Notes: generated from the sequence alone by a model not told the origin. Numbered from the stretch's first letter, positions 17,401 to 25,582 are shown. The stretch: 64,000 bases of DNA from an uncultured Ruminococcus sp. (GCF_934476685.1 NZ_CAKSNX010000003.1:189689-253688); one strand, 5' to 3'. Numbers and translations are program-made.

Positions 17401-18171
17401 ATGTACAAGCAGGGCAAATACCCCATAGTTTCAAAAAAGACCCTTGCGAAAGGTATTTTTGATATTGAGATTTACTGTCCGCACATCGCAAAGGCTGCAA
17501 AGGCAGGACAGTTCGCACAGGTACAGGCAGAGGGATTTTTCCTCCGCAGACCTATCTCTATCTGCGATATAGACAAGGAAAAAGGCACGATAAGACTTGT
17601 TTTTGAGGTGAGAGGTCACGGAACAGACAGGATATCAGAGCTTAACAAGGGCGATATGATAGACATTATCGCACCGCTTGGAAACGGATTCAAGGTTCTT
17701 GAAAAGGGCAAAAAGTGCGTCTGTATCGGCGGCGGAATAGGTACTCCGCCTATGGTCGGCATTGCAAAGGAATACGGCGAGAACGCTGTTGTCATAAGCG
17801 GTTTCAGAAATATGGCTGCCTGCATTCTTCAGGAGGATCTGAAAGCTATGGGATGCGAAACGATACTCTGCACAGATGACGGTTCGGCAGGAAGAAAGGG
17901 CTTTGTTACCGACGCTCTTGCTGACGTTCTTGCAAAGGAAAAGCCTGACATAATCTATGCCTGCGGTCCTATGGTGATGCTGAAAAACATTACAAAAATG
18001 GCTGCTGAAAACGGCATTTACTGTCAGGTATCACTTGAACAGAGAATGGCTTGCGGCGTAGGCGCTTGCCTTGTATGCGTATGCAGAACGGTCAAGGACG
18101 GCGAAGAATTCAACTCACACGTCTGCAAGGACGGTCCTGTATTTGACAGCAAGGAGGTAGTTTTTGAATGA
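17401..18171 (+). CDS. pyrK: Dihydroorotate dehydrogenase B, electron-transfer subunit
   Basis: A 256-residue FAD/[2Fe-2S] protein that passes electrons from the PyrD subunit to NAD+. An FAD-binding segment (FLRRPISICDID, about residues 47-58), a nucleotide-binding glycine loop (CIGGGIGTPPMVGIAKE) and a C-terminal cluster motif (ACGVGACLVCVC followed by HVCKDGPVF, Cys at about 217, 222, 225 and 241) are visible. Its last four bases overlap the pyrD start (ATGA), which couples translation of the two subunits. Confidence 0.95.
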   Translation: MYKQGKYPIVSKKTLAKGIFDIEIYCPHIAKAAKAGQFAQVQAEGFFLRRPISICDIDKEKGTIRLVFEVRGHGTDRISELNKGDMIDIIAPLGNGFKVLEKGKKCVCIGGGIGTPPMVGIAKEYGENAVVISGFRNMAACILQEDLKAMGCETILCTDDGSAGRKGFVTDALADVLAKEKPDIIYACGPMVMLKNITKMAAENGIYCQVSLEQRMACGVGACLVCVCRTVKDGEEFNSHVCKDGPVFDSKEVVFE

Positions 18172-19079
18172 GCAGACTGAACGTAAATTTCTGCGGAATA
18201 GACTTTAAAAATCCTGTTATACCTGCCAGCGGAACTTTCGGCTACGGAAGAGAATATGAACAGTTCTATCCCCTTTCAAAGCTGGGCGGAATATCCGTAA
18301 AAGGCACGACCCTCCACAGACGAGAGGGCAATCCGGGTCCGAGAGTTGCCGAAACTCCAAGCGGTATGCTCAACTCAGTAGGACTTCAGAACGGCGGTGT
18401 TGACAAGTTCATCAACTACGAGCTGCCTAACCTTGTTACAAAGGACACAAGGATAGTTGCAAATATCGCAGGTTCGACTATTGAAGAATGTGCAGAACTT
18501 GCGGCAAAACTCAACGGCACAGCTGTTGACCTTATCGAGCTGAATATCTCATGCCCTAACGTAAAGCAGGGCGGTGCGGCTTTCGGTACTGACTGCAATG
18601 TTGCAGGGGCAGTAACAAAGGCTGTAAAAGACGCTACTGACAAGCCTCTTATGGTAAAGCTTTCACCTAACGTTACAAGCATAGTTGATATTGCTAAATC
18701 CGTTGAGGCGAACGGCGCAGACGCTGTTTCACTTATAAACACTCTTCTCGGAATGAGGATAGACATAAAGACACGCAGACCGATCCTCAGAAACAATGTG
18801 GGCGGACTTTCGGGTCCTGCGGTATTCCCTGTGGCTGTAAGAATGGTATGGCAGGTTGCAAATGCTGTGAATATCCCAGTATGCGGAATGGGCGGAATAT
18901 CCACTTGGGAGGACGCTGTCGAAATGATGATGGCAGGCGCACAGACCGTACAGGTGGGCGCAGCTATCTTCGCTGATCCATATGCCCCTGTGAAGATAAT
19001 CGAGGGTATGGAGAAGTACTGTGAGGACAACGGCATCGCAAATATTTCAGAGATCGTCGGCACAGTAAAGCCTTGGTAA
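18168..19079 (+). CDS. pyrD: Dihydroorotate dehydrogenase B, catalytic subunit
   Basis: A 303-residue class 1B enzyme, which oxidises dihydroorotate to orotate using FMN. The active-site segment ELNISCPNVKQGG (catalytic Cys near residue 130) and the FMN-phosphate region GMGGISTWEDAVEM and GAQTVQVGAA are clear. PyrK next door confirms the NAD-dependent heterotetramer type. It is followed by a strong terminator. Confidence 0.96.
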   Translation: MSRLNVNFCGIDFKNPVIPASGTFGYGREYEQFYPLSKLGGISVKGTTLHRREGNPGPRVAETPSGMLNSVGLQNGGVDKFINYELPNLVTKDTRIVANIAGSTIEECAELAAKLNGTAVDLIELNISCPNVKQGGAAFGTDCNVAGAVTKAVKDATDKPLMVKLSPNVTSIVDIAKSVEANGADAVSLINTLLGMRIDIKTRRPILRNNVGGLSGPAVFPVAVRMVWQVANAVNIPVCGMGGISTWEDAVEMMMAGAQTVQVGAAIFADPYAPVKIIEGMEKYCEDNGIANISEIVGTVKPW

Positions 19080-19107
19080 GTGCATTTTTAATTTAATACT
19101 AAGCGGT

Positions 19108-19147
19108 AAAACCGTCTGAAAATCAACGTATTTTCGGGCGGTTTTTA
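19108..19147 (+). terminator. Terminator after pyrD
   Basis: AAACCGTCTGAAAAT pairs with ATTTTCGGGCGGTTT around a 6-base loop and is followed by T residues. Confidence 0.9.
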
Positions 19148-19151
19148 TATT

Positions 19152-19203
19152 GTATACCAAAATTAAAATTTTAAGTTGACAATAAGTTTTTTTAGTGGTA
19201 TAC
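19152..19203. promoter_or_regulatory. Inverted repeat overlapping the birA promoter (candidate operator)
   Basis: GTATACCA (19152-19159) and TGGTATAC (19196-19203) are a perfect 8-base inverted repeat, 36 bases apart. The right arm covers the -10 box and the left arm lies upstream of the -35. The neighbouring gene encodes BirA with a DNA-binding domain, so self-repression is plausible. The spacing is longer than usual for BirA operators. Confidence 0.4.
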
Positions 19204-19204
19204 T
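19176..19204 (+). promoter_or_regulatory. SigA promoter of the birA-bio cluster
   Basis: TTGACA (19176-19181), 17 bases, TATACT (19199-19204). Confidence 0.9.
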
Positions 19205-19239
19205 GTTTAAGGCATTGATCGAAAAAAGTAAGGAGGTAA

Positions 19240-19260
19240 GCTGCTGATAAATTTTCAGCA
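19240..19260 (+). other. Hairpin between the birA ribosome-binding site and start
   Basis: CTGCTGA and TCAGCAG form a perfect 7-base stem (19241-19259) with a 5-base loop. AGGAGG lies just before it (19231-19236) and the start codon just after it. No start codon exists at normal distance from the AGGAGG in this frame, so the hairpin may bring the two together. Confidence 0.55.
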
Positions 19261-19275
19261 GACGGCATATTGCAT

Positions 19276-20256
19276 ATGAAAACAAAAGATAAACTTATAA
19301 AACTCCTTGAAGAAAACAGAGGAAAGTATCTTTCGGGAGCTGAGATAGCAGACCAGCTCGGCTGTACAAGAGGGGCGGTATGGAAAGCCATAAACTCTCT
19401 GAGGGAGGACGGCTGTGCCATATCAGCTGTAACAAACAAAGGCTACTGCCTTGAAACGGACAGCGACGTGCTGAGTGAGGACGGTGTAAGAAAATATCTC
19501 GGTGACGAACTTAACGATATACCTCTTCAGGTCTACAAGGTAACAGACTCCACAAACACAAGACTGCGGGAGCTTGCAAACAACGGCGCAGAAGAAAAAA
19601 CGGTGGTCATTGCAGGTGCGCAGACGGCTGGCAAGGGCAGACTGGGCAGGAGCTTTTTCTCCCCATCTGATACGGGACTTTACATCAGTATACTGCTAAG
19701 ACCTGTTATGTCAGCAAATGAGGCGCTGAAAATTACTACTGCCGCAGCGGTGGCGGTGGCTGAGGCTATCGAGGCGCTTTCGGACAAAAAGCCTGAGATA
19801 AAATGGGTTAATGACGTTTATATAGACGGCAGGAAGATATGCGGCATACTCACCGAGGCGGCTTTCAGTATGGAAAACGGCGGACTTGAATATGCTGTAT
19901 CGGGTATAGGAATAAACGTGTACCAGCCTGAGGGCGGTTTCCCCGATGAGATAAAGGATATCGCAGGAGCGGTTTTTGACCGCCGTGAGGGTGATCTGAG
20001 AAACAGGCTTGCGGCAGAGCTGATAAAGCGCTTTATGAAATACTACCACGAGCTTGATGAACACACCTATATGGAGGGGTACAGAAAACGTCTTATGTGG
20101 AGGAACGAGAAGATAAACATTATCTCGCCGAAAGAAACTATCCCTGCCACCATGATTGACGTGGACAACGAATGCAGGCTTATAGCACGATTTGAGGACT
20201 CAACTGAGCATACTATCTCCACAGGCGAGATAAGCATAAGAAAGGCTCAGAACTAA
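19276..20256 (+). CDS. birA: Biotin-protein ligase / biotin operon repressor BirA
   Basis: A bifunctional enzyme of about 326 residues. The N-terminal winged helix (KLIKLLEENRGKYLSG, then GCTRGAVWKAINSLREDG) would bind DNA. The ligase domain has the biotinyl-adenylate loop GKGRLGRSFFSP (about residues 117-128) and KWVNDVYIDGRKICGILTE. It attaches biotin to carboxylase carrier domains. It leads the biotin genes, which supports a regulatory role. The ATG at 19276 or the TTG at 19270 could be the start; the AGGAGG is about 40 bases away across a hairpin. Confidence 0.93.
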   Translation: MKTKDKLIKLLEENRGKYLSGAEIADQLGCTRGAVWKAINSLREDGCAISAVTNKGYCLETDSDVLSEDGVRKYLGDELNDIPLQVYKVTDSTNTRLRELANNGAEEKTVVIAGAQTAGKGRLGRSFFSPSDTGLYISILLRPVMSANEALKITTAAAVAVAEAIEALSDKKPEIKWVNDVYIDGRKICGILTEAAFSMENGGLEYAVSGIGINVYQPEGGFPDEIKDIAGAVFDRREGDLRNRLAAELIKRFMKYYHELDEHTYMEGYRKRLMWRNEKINIISPKETIPATMIDVDNECRLIARFEDSTEHTISTGEISIRKAQN

Positions 20257-20280
20257 TAAACAGGAAACGGAGAAAAAATT

Positions 20281-20874
20281 ATGACTGACACAAGAAACAC
20301 ACCAAACTCACCCGCAAAAAGCAACAATAAGACCGTTATGATATGTATGTGTGCAGTTTTCACCGCTCTTACTGCGGTAGGCGCATTTATAAGGATACCG
20401 ATACCTGTTGTGCCTTTCACTTTACAGTACCCTATCACAATGCTGGCAGGGATCATACTCGGCGGAAGATACGGTGCGGCAAGCGTAGGCGCATATGTGG
20501 TTCTGGGACTTCTGGGCGTTCCGATATTCACGGAGGGCGGCGGACTTTACTATATTTTTAAACCAAGTTTCGGATATCTTATCGGATTTATCATAGGCAC
20601 TTATGTTACAGGCAAGATCGCAAACGCAGTTAAGAACCCGTCATACAAGAGGATACTTGCGGCAAACTTTGCAGGAATGGGCATAGTTTATGCATTAGGT
20701 CTTATTCACTGTTACATAGTTTCAAACTACTGGGTAGGCGGAACACCGATCGGAGTATGGGCGCTTATACTTCACTGCTTCCTGCTGGTCGTTCCGGGAG
20801 ATATTGCATTCTGCTTCTTAGGCACACTTATCGGAAAAAGACTTATACCTATCACATCAAAATACCGCAGATAA
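20281..20874 (+). CDS. bioY: Biotin transporter substrate-binding subunit BioY
   Basis: A 197-residue membrane protein with about six hydrophobic segments and the BioY signatures GAFIRIPIPVVPFTLQ and GGRYGAASVGAYVVLGLLGVP. It is the S-component of an energy-coupling factor importer. No EcfA/EcfT genes are adjacent, so it either shares a common ECF module or works alone. It lies 24 bases after birA and 18 before bioB. Confidence 0.95.
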   Translation: MTDTRNTPNSPAKSNNKTVMICMCAVFTALTAVGAFIRIPIPVVPFTLQYPITMLAGIILGGRYGAASVGAYVVLGLLGVPIFTEGGGLYYIFKPSFGYLIGFIIGTYVTGKIANAVKNPSYKRILAANFAGMGIVYALGLIHCYIVSNYWVGGTPIGVWALILHCFLLVVPGDIAFCFLGTLIGKRLIPITSKYRR

Positions 20875-20892
20875 TAACAGAGGACATTTAAT

Positions 20893-21867
20893 ATGAACAA
20901 CACAATAAAGAAACTTAAAGAGAAAATATACGGCGGAGAACTTATTACAAGAGATGAGGCGATATCGCTTATCGACGCTCCTTTCGAGGAGCTTTGCGAT
21001 ACCGCAAACGAGATAAGGGAAAAGTTCTGCTCAAACACATTTGATATGTGTACCATTATAAACGGAAAGAGCGGACGCTGCTCTGAAAACTGCAAATACT
21101 GCGCTCAGTCTGCTCACTACTGCACAAGCATTGAGGAATATCCTCTGCTTGATACAGACAAGATACTTGAACAGGCGCTTTACAACTACGAAAGAGGCGT
21201 TCCGAGATACTCTATCGTATGTTCGGGCAGAAAGCTTTCAGACAGCGAGGTAGACAAGCTTTGCGACAGCATAAGAGAGATAAAAAAGGTCTGTCCTATA
21301 TCTATCTGCGTTTCTCTCGGACTTCTTGACGAAAAGAATTTCAGAAAACTGAAAGACGCAGGCGTTCAGCGTGTACACAACAATCTCGAAACCTCTGAAA
21401 GATTTTTCCCACAGATATGCACGACCCACACCTATGCCGACAAGATAGCTGCTATCAACGCTGCAAAGGCGGCAGGACTTGAAATATGCAGCGGCGGAAT
21501 AATGGGACTTGGCGAAACTATGGAGGACAGAATAGATATGGTACTTCAGGCAAGAGAACTTGGTGTAAGATCTATCCCTGTAAATATGCTCAACCCTATC
21601 CCACACACACCACTTGAAAACAACAAGGTCCTTTCCACCGAGGAAATGGCAAGGACTACTGCGATATTCCGCTTTATTATCCCTGACGGATTTATAAGAC
21701 TTGCAGGCGGAAGAGGACTTATGCCTGACAAGGGAGAAAAGCTTTTCTGTTCGGGAGCAAATGCCGCTATAACAGGCGATATGCTCACCACACAGGGAAT
21801 AACCATCGAAAAAGATATGCTTACCCTTGACAGACTTGGTTACAAGGTCGGTCTTTCAAATGTGTGA
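20893..21867 (+). CDS. bioB: Biotin synthase
   Basis: A 324-residue radical SAM enzyme that inserts sulfur into dethiobiotin. The SAM-cluster motif CSENCKYCAQS (Cys at about 57, 61 and 64) and the [2Fe-2S] ligands and Arg of the TIM barrel (GVQRVHNNLETSERFFP; RLAGGRGLMPDKGEKLF) are present. It is normal in length and has AGAGGACATTTAAT before the ATG. Confidence 0.97.
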   Translation: MNNTIKKLKEKIYGGELITRDEAISLIDAPFEELCDTANEIREKFCSNTFDMCTIINGKSGRCSENCKYCAQSAHYCTSIEEYPLLDTDKILEQALYNYERGVPRYSIVCSGRKLSDSEVDKLCDSIREIKKVCPISICVSLGLLDEKNFRKLKDAGVQRVHNNLETSERFFPQICTTHTYADKIAAINAAKAAGLEICSGGIMGLGETMEDRIDMVLQARELGVRSIPVNMLNPIPHTPLENNKVLSTEEMARTTAIFRFIIPDGFIRLAGGRGLMPDKGEKLFCSGANAAITGDMLTTQGITIEKDMLTLDRLGYKVGLSNV

Positions 21868-21883
21868 ACAAAAGTGATATAAT
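21855..21883 (+). promoter_or_regulatory. Possible internal promoter before bioD
   Basis: TTCAAA (21855-21860), 17 bases, TATAAT (21878-21883), at the end of bioB and in the 60-base gap before bioD. Confidence 0.4.
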
Positions 21884-21927
21884 AAATATAAAAGATAGAA
21901 TAAAATAAAAAAGAAAAGAGTGGGATA

Positions 21928-22611
21928 ATGGGTAAAATTTCAAAAGGGCTGTTCGTCACAGCCACAGGTACAGATGACGGAAAGACATACGTTACAGCGC
22001 TTATCGTAAAAAAGCTCAGAGAAATGGGAATAAACGCAGGCTACTATAAAGCTGCGCTCAGCGGTGCGGAATCGGTGGAGGAAAGCGACGCAGGCTATGT
22101 AAACACTGTTGCCAACATAGGCGAACCGCTGGATATGCTTGTGCCGTACATTTATAAAAATGCACTGTCGCCTCACCTTGCGGCACAGATCGAGGGAGAT
22201 CTTGTGGAGATGTCCGTTGTAAAAAAAGGCTTTGAACGTGTAAAGGAAGCCTACGATTATGTCACAATGGAAGGCTCTGGGGGAATAATGTGTCCTATCA
22301 GATATGACGACAAGGAAAAGATATTCCTTGAAGATATCATAAAAGAGTTCAAACTGCCGACTATCATAGTTACAGAACCTAAACTCGGTTCGATAAACAC
22401 AACTGTGCTGACGGTGGAATATCTGAAAAACAGAGATATACCTATATCTGGCATAGTTTTAAACAACTGGACAGGCGGAGTTATGCAGGAGGACAACGCA
22501 AAAATGATGCAGGAGCTTACCTCAGTACCTGTATGCGCATATGTAAAAATAGGCGACAAGGATATCGACATCGACGAAAAGATGCTGCTTTCCCTTTATA
22601 AGGAGATATGA
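21928..22611 (+). CDS. bioD: Dethiobiotin synthetase
   Basis: A 227-residue ATP-dependent carboxylase that closes the ureido ring of dethiobiotin. The P-loop region GLFVTATGTDDGKTYVTAL (about residues 8-26) and the substrate-contact segment MEGSGGIMCPI are clear. The start follows GAGTGGGATA. bioA begins 4 bases after its stop, so they are cotranscribed. Confidence 0.96.
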   Translation: MGKISKGLFVTATGTDDGKTYVTALIVKKLREMGINAGYYKAALSGAESVEESDAGYVNTVANIGEPLDMLVPYIYKNALSPHLAAQIEGDLVEMSVVKKGFERVKEAYDYVTMEGSGGIMCPIRYDDKEKIFLEDIIKEFKLPTIIVTEPKLGSINTTVLTVEYLKNRDIPISGIVLNNWTGGVMQEDNAKMMQELTSVPVCAYVKIGDKDIDIDEKMLLSLYKEI

Positions 22612-22615
22612 TAAA

Positions 22616-23977
22616 ATGGACAGTTACAGTACAAAACAGCTTGTTGAGCAGGATCTGAAATACATCTGGCACCCATGCTCACAGATGAAGGATTATGAGG
22701 AGCTTAAACCTATTATCGTCGATCACGGTTCAGGCGTAAAGCTTTATGACAAGGACGGCAAGGAATATATCGACATAGTTTCAAGCTGGTGGTGCAATCT
22801 TCTCGGTCACTGCAACCCTGCAATAAATGCGGCGGTAAAGGAGCAGATCGACAAGCTTGAACACGTTATTTTCGCAAACTTCTCTCACGAGCCTGCAATA
22901 AAGCTGTGTGAAGAGCTTATGGAGATGATCCCGAAAGGACTATGCAAGTTCAACTTTTCGGACAACGGTTCTGCGGCGGTGGAATGTTCTCTGAAAATGG
23001 CTTTTCAGTATCAGTATCAGACGGGCAAGCCTAAGAAAAAGCGTTTTATGTGCTTGAGCGACGGCTATCATGGTGAAACAATAGGTGCGCTCTCTGTGGG
23101 TACAATGGATCTTTATGCTAAGATATACAAGCCGATGCTTATGGACACCATAAGGATACAAGCACCCGACTGCTACCGATGTCCATACGGAAAATGCCGT
23201 GACTGCTGTCAGTGCGAATGTTTTGAACACGCTGAAAAGGACTTTGAACTCTATGCGGATGAAACAGCCGCAGTTATCGTTGAGCCGCTTCTTCAGGGCA
23301 GTGCAGGAATGAAGATGTATCCTGCTCTCTACCTCAAAAAGCTCCGTGAGCTTTGCGACAGGTATGACGTTCTGCTCATTGCGGACGAGATAGCAACAGG
23401 ATTCGGACGTACAGGAAAGATGTTCGCTTTCGATCACGCAGGCGTAAGCCCTGACATTATGTGCATCTCAAAGGGACTTACAGGCGGCTATATGCCTATG
23501 GCGATAACCATAACCACGCAGGAGATATATGACGCATTCTATGCGGATTACAGCGAGGGAAAGGCATTTATGCACTCACACACCTATTCGGGAAATCCAC
23601 TCGGCTGCGCCTGCGCACTGGCTGTGCAAAAGCTTTTCCGTGAGGAAAACATACTTGAAAACGCTCAGAAGAGAGCAGTCTATCTGAACAACAGGCTCAA
23701 CGAGCGGCTTGGTGATTACAAGCATATGGGCGAGATACGTCATCTCGGTCTGATAAACGCAATGGAGCTTGTAAAAGATCCGTCAACAAAGGAAGGCTTT
23801 GACGGCGGTCTGAGAACGGGTTACAGCATTTACAAAAAGGCTCTTGAAAAAGGTCTGCTTTTAAGACCGCTGGGCGATGTGCTGTACTTTAACCCACCGC
23901 TCATTATAAATGAAGAAGAGATCGACAAGGCAATAGAGCTTTGTGCAGAGTCTATCGAGGAGATACTCGGCAAATAA
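22616..23977 (+). CDS. bioA: Adenosylmethionine-8-amino-7-oxononanoate aminotransferase
   Basis: A 453-residue class III PLP aminotransferase that makes 7,8-diaminopelargonate using SAM as amino donor. Substrate-site residues WHPCSQM and SSWWCNLLGH, and the PLP-lysine block ISKGLTGGYMPMA (Lys near residue 284), are present. A cysteine-rich insert (CYRCPYGKCRDCCQCEC, about residues 184-200) lies where Firmicutes BioA proteins often have a shorter Cys-containing loop. Its product feeds bioD and bioB upstream. bioF, which supplies its substrate, is not in this window. Confidence 0.95.
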   Translation: MDSYSTKQLVEQDLKYIWHPCSQMKDYEELKPIIVDHGSGVKLYDKDGKEYIDIVSSWWCNLLGHCNPAINAAVKEQIDKLEHVIFANFSHEPAIKLCEELMEMIPKGLCKFNFSDNGSAAVECSLKMAFQYQYQTGKPKKKRFMCLSDGYHGETIGALSVGTMDLYAKIYKPMLMDTIRIQAPDCYRCPYGKCRDCCQCECFEHAEKDFELYADETAAVIVEPLLQGSAGMKMYPALYLKKLRELCDRYDVLLIADEIATGFGRTGKMFAFDHAGVSPDIMCISKGLTGGYMPMAITITTQEIYDAFYADYSEGKAFMHSHTYSGNPLGCACALAVQKLFREENILENAQKRAVYLNNRLNERLGDYKHMGEIRHLGLINAMELVKDPSTKEGFDGGLRTGYSIYKKALEKGLLLRPLGDVLYFNPPLIINEEEIDKAIELCAESIEEILGK

Positions 23978-23995
23978 TTCGGTAATATTTACAAT

Positions 23996-24035
23996 CCCCT
24001 ATGCATATATTTTACTACATAAAAATGTATAGGGG
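23996..24035 (+). promoter_or_regulatory. Inverted repeat that covers the spoIIID ribosome-binding site
   Basis: CCCCTATGCAT (23996-24006) and ATGTATAGGGG (24025-24035) are an 11-base inverted repeat with one mismatch and an 18-base loop. The GGGG of the right arm is the only ribosome-binding site for the ATG at 24044. As RNA it would hide the site; as DNA it could be an operator. It has no T-run, so it is not a terminator of bioA. Confidence 0.6.
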
Positions 24036-24043
24036 TGTGAATA

Positions 24044-24340
24044 ATGGTTGAATCCGACAAGGAGCGTCCGGTGATCTTCGGAGAATATATGGTTTCCCGA
24101 CGAACGACAGTCCGTGCCACGGCGAAAGCTTTCGGTGTGAGCAAATCGACTGTACATAAAGATCTTTCCGAACGGCTTCCGGGAATATCCCCGGCTTTAT
24201 ACGCTAAGGTAAAAGAAATCTTAGAGGAAAACAAACAACAGCGACATATAAGAGGCGGACTTGCCACAAAGCATAAATATGAGGAGCAGCATTTGCTTGC
24301 GGTCAATGCGGCTAATGCAGCTAAAAAACAGAAAATATAA
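24044..24340 (+). CDS. spoIIID: Sporulation transcriptional regulator SpoIIID
   Basis: A 98-residue DNA-binding protein matching SpoIIID in length and layout. It has an N-terminal helix-turn-helix (RATAKAFGVSKSTVHKDLSE, about residues 24-43) and a basic C-terminal part (KHKYEEQHLLAVNAANAAKKQ). In Bacillus and Clostridium it acts in the mother cell to switch on SigK and switch off part of the SigE regulon. Its presence with gpr in this window suggests a sporulation-capable lineage. A dyad covers its ribosome-binding site. Confidence 0.93.
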   Translation: MVESDKERPVIFGEYMVSRRTTVRATAKAFGVSKSTVHKDLSERLPGISPALYAKVKEILEENKQQRHIRGGLATKHKYEEQHLLAVNAANAAKKQKI

Positions 24341-24346
24341 AGCAAA

Positions 24347-24377
24347 AAAGATCCCCGTCATATGGCAGGGATCTTTT
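24347..24377. terminator. Bidirectional terminator between spoIIID and the sugar transferase gene
   Basis: AAAAGATCCC and GGGATCTTTT form a perfect 10-base stem with an 11-base loop; A- and T-runs on the two sides let it work for both convergent genes. Confidence 0.9.
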
Positions 24378-24412
24378 GATATTCATATTGATTTTTTCCA
24401 GTTTGTTCCGAT

Positions 24413-25171
24413 TTAGCTGTTTGAGCTTTTCAGAACTACCTCTACTGTTTTAAGGATTATCTTTACGTCCGTTGCAGCAGATCTGTCCATTATATATTTG
24501 AGGTCATAGTAATTAGCCATTTCCTCAGAAAGCTCATTCTTGCCGTTTATCTGCCAGTAGCATGACAGACCGGGTCTTACCAGCAGTCTTTCCTTCGGAA
24601 GCTTATCCTGCTCGTCCGGAACGAACGGTCTTGGACCGATAACAGACATATCGCCTTTAAGGATATTCACAAGCTGCGGAAGTTCGTCAATAGAACTCTT
24701 TCTTATAAACTTGCCCAGCTTTCCGATGATCCTCGGATCGTCAGCCATTTTAAAGTTTGCGCCCTTGCACTCGTTCGCCGCCATAAGTTCAGCCTTTCTT
24801 TCCTCGGCGTCCTTATACATTGAGCGGAACTTGTACATTTTAAACTTCTTGCCGTTTCTGCCCACTCTATAATGTGAGAAGAAAGGATTTCCAGGATCTC
24901 TTATAAAGATAGCAGCACTCACCACCAGAAACAGCGGTGAAAGCATGATAAGCGCCATAAGCGAAAGGAATATATCTGCAAATCGCTTTACAAAGCTGTA
25001 AACAGGCTTAGGATCATACTTGAAATCCAGCTCAGGGACTTCCCTTTCCTTAACGACAGCCGCAGCACGGCTTGAAATGTCTATATTTTTTGCGGTATGG
25101 TGTTCAGTTTCCAATTCTCCAACATAGTCAGTCTGCTCCATTACAGGACTGGCAGTCTGTGTTCCGATCAT
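24413..25171 (-). CDS. Undecaprenyl-phosphate sugar phosphotransferase (WcaJ/RfbP-type)
   Basis: A 252-residue bacterial sugar transferase (PF02397 type) that would move a sugar phosphate from a nucleotide sugar to the lipid carrier to begin a cell-surface glycan. About 60 variable residues precede a membrane segment (ADIFLSLMALIMLSPLFLV, about residues 87-105), then the catalytic core: YRVGRNGKKFKMYKFRSM, SSIDELPQLVNILKGDMS and VIGPRP. It is the short single-hairpin form without the extra membrane domain seen in the second homologue at 50.9 kb. AGGGGG lies seven bases before the ATG. No glycosyltransferase cluster surrounds it. Confidence 0.92.
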   Translation of the reverse strand: MIGTQTASPVMEQTDYVGELETEHHTAKNIDISSRAAAVVKEREVPELDFKYDPKPVYSFVKRFADIFLSLMALIMLSPLFLVVSAAIFIRDPGNPFFSHYRVGRNGKKFKMYKFRSMYKDAEERKAELMAANECKGANFKMADDPRIIGKLGKFIRKSSIDELPQLVNILKGDMSVIGPRPFVPDEQDKLPKERLLVRPGLSCYWQINGKNELSEEMANYYDLKYIMDRSAATDVKIILKTVEVVLKSSNS

Positions 25172-25268
25172 TAAGATTCCCCCTTGTCTATACTCAAAAC
25201 AAACTTAATCCAATCGGATTATATACTTCTGACTTTACTTCTACTTTTCCATTTTTATTTACACATAT

Positions 25269-25297
25269 ATTATATATCATTTGTTAATTATAGTCAA
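25269..25297 (-). promoter_or_regulatory. SigA promoter of the sugar transferase gene
   Basis: Minus strand: TTGACT (25292-25297), 17 bases, TATAAT (25269-25274), about 100 bases upstream of the start. Confidence 0.8.
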
Positions 25298-25481
25298 TGC
25301 TTTTTTGTAATTTTAACATTGTCCTGCTAATATTTTGTCATATGTGCCAGTTACGCCGTAATTGTTATCGATTTCTTTAGTTAACTTTTTATCTTTACCG
25401 ACAGTTTTCAACTTAATTCACACGGCGTTAATGTATGCTTTGCACATACAATGTATGACATTAAAAAAGCGTACAAAATGC
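25298..25481. other. AT-rich intergenic stretch with no feature seen
   Basis: Between the two divergent promoters I see no gene and no strong structure. Confidence 0.5.
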
Positions 25482-25511
25482 TTGACATCTGACACGCAAA
25501 TATGGTATAAT
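25482..25511 (+). promoter_or_regulatory. SigA promoter of the thiS operon
   Basis: TTGACA (25482-25487), 18 bases, TATAAT (25506-25511). The transcript would begin about ten bases before the riboswitch-terminator hairpin. Confidence 0.88.
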
Positions 25512-25519
25512 TAATTAAA

Positions 25520-25582
25520 CACAAAAGACTGTGTTCAGGGGTGTACCACCTTCGGTGCAATTCTGAACGCAGTCTTTTTTAT
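25520..25582 (+). ncRNA. HMP-PP riboswitch candidate (thiS motif, terminator-embedded aptamer)
   Basis: Right after the transcription start is one long hairpin: AAAGACTGTGTTCAG pairs with CTGAACGCAGTCTTT, followed by a T-run, so the stem is an intrinsic terminator. Its apical part is not a simple loop: it holds GGGGTGTAC, a small CACC-TTC-GGTG hairpin and GCAATT. The gene that follows is thiS. A terminator whose loop is itself the ligand-binding aptamer, placed before thiS, is the description of the thiS motif, a riboswitch class reported to sense the thiamine precursor HMP-PP and to turn genes on. It does not resemble a TPP riboswitch. The call is by architecture and context. Confidence 0.8.

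Noticed and set aside
25520..25582. TPP riboswitch before the thi genes
   Set aside because: None of the conserved TPP-aptamer blocks (such as CTGAGA) are present; the element is a single hairpin that better fits the thiS motif.
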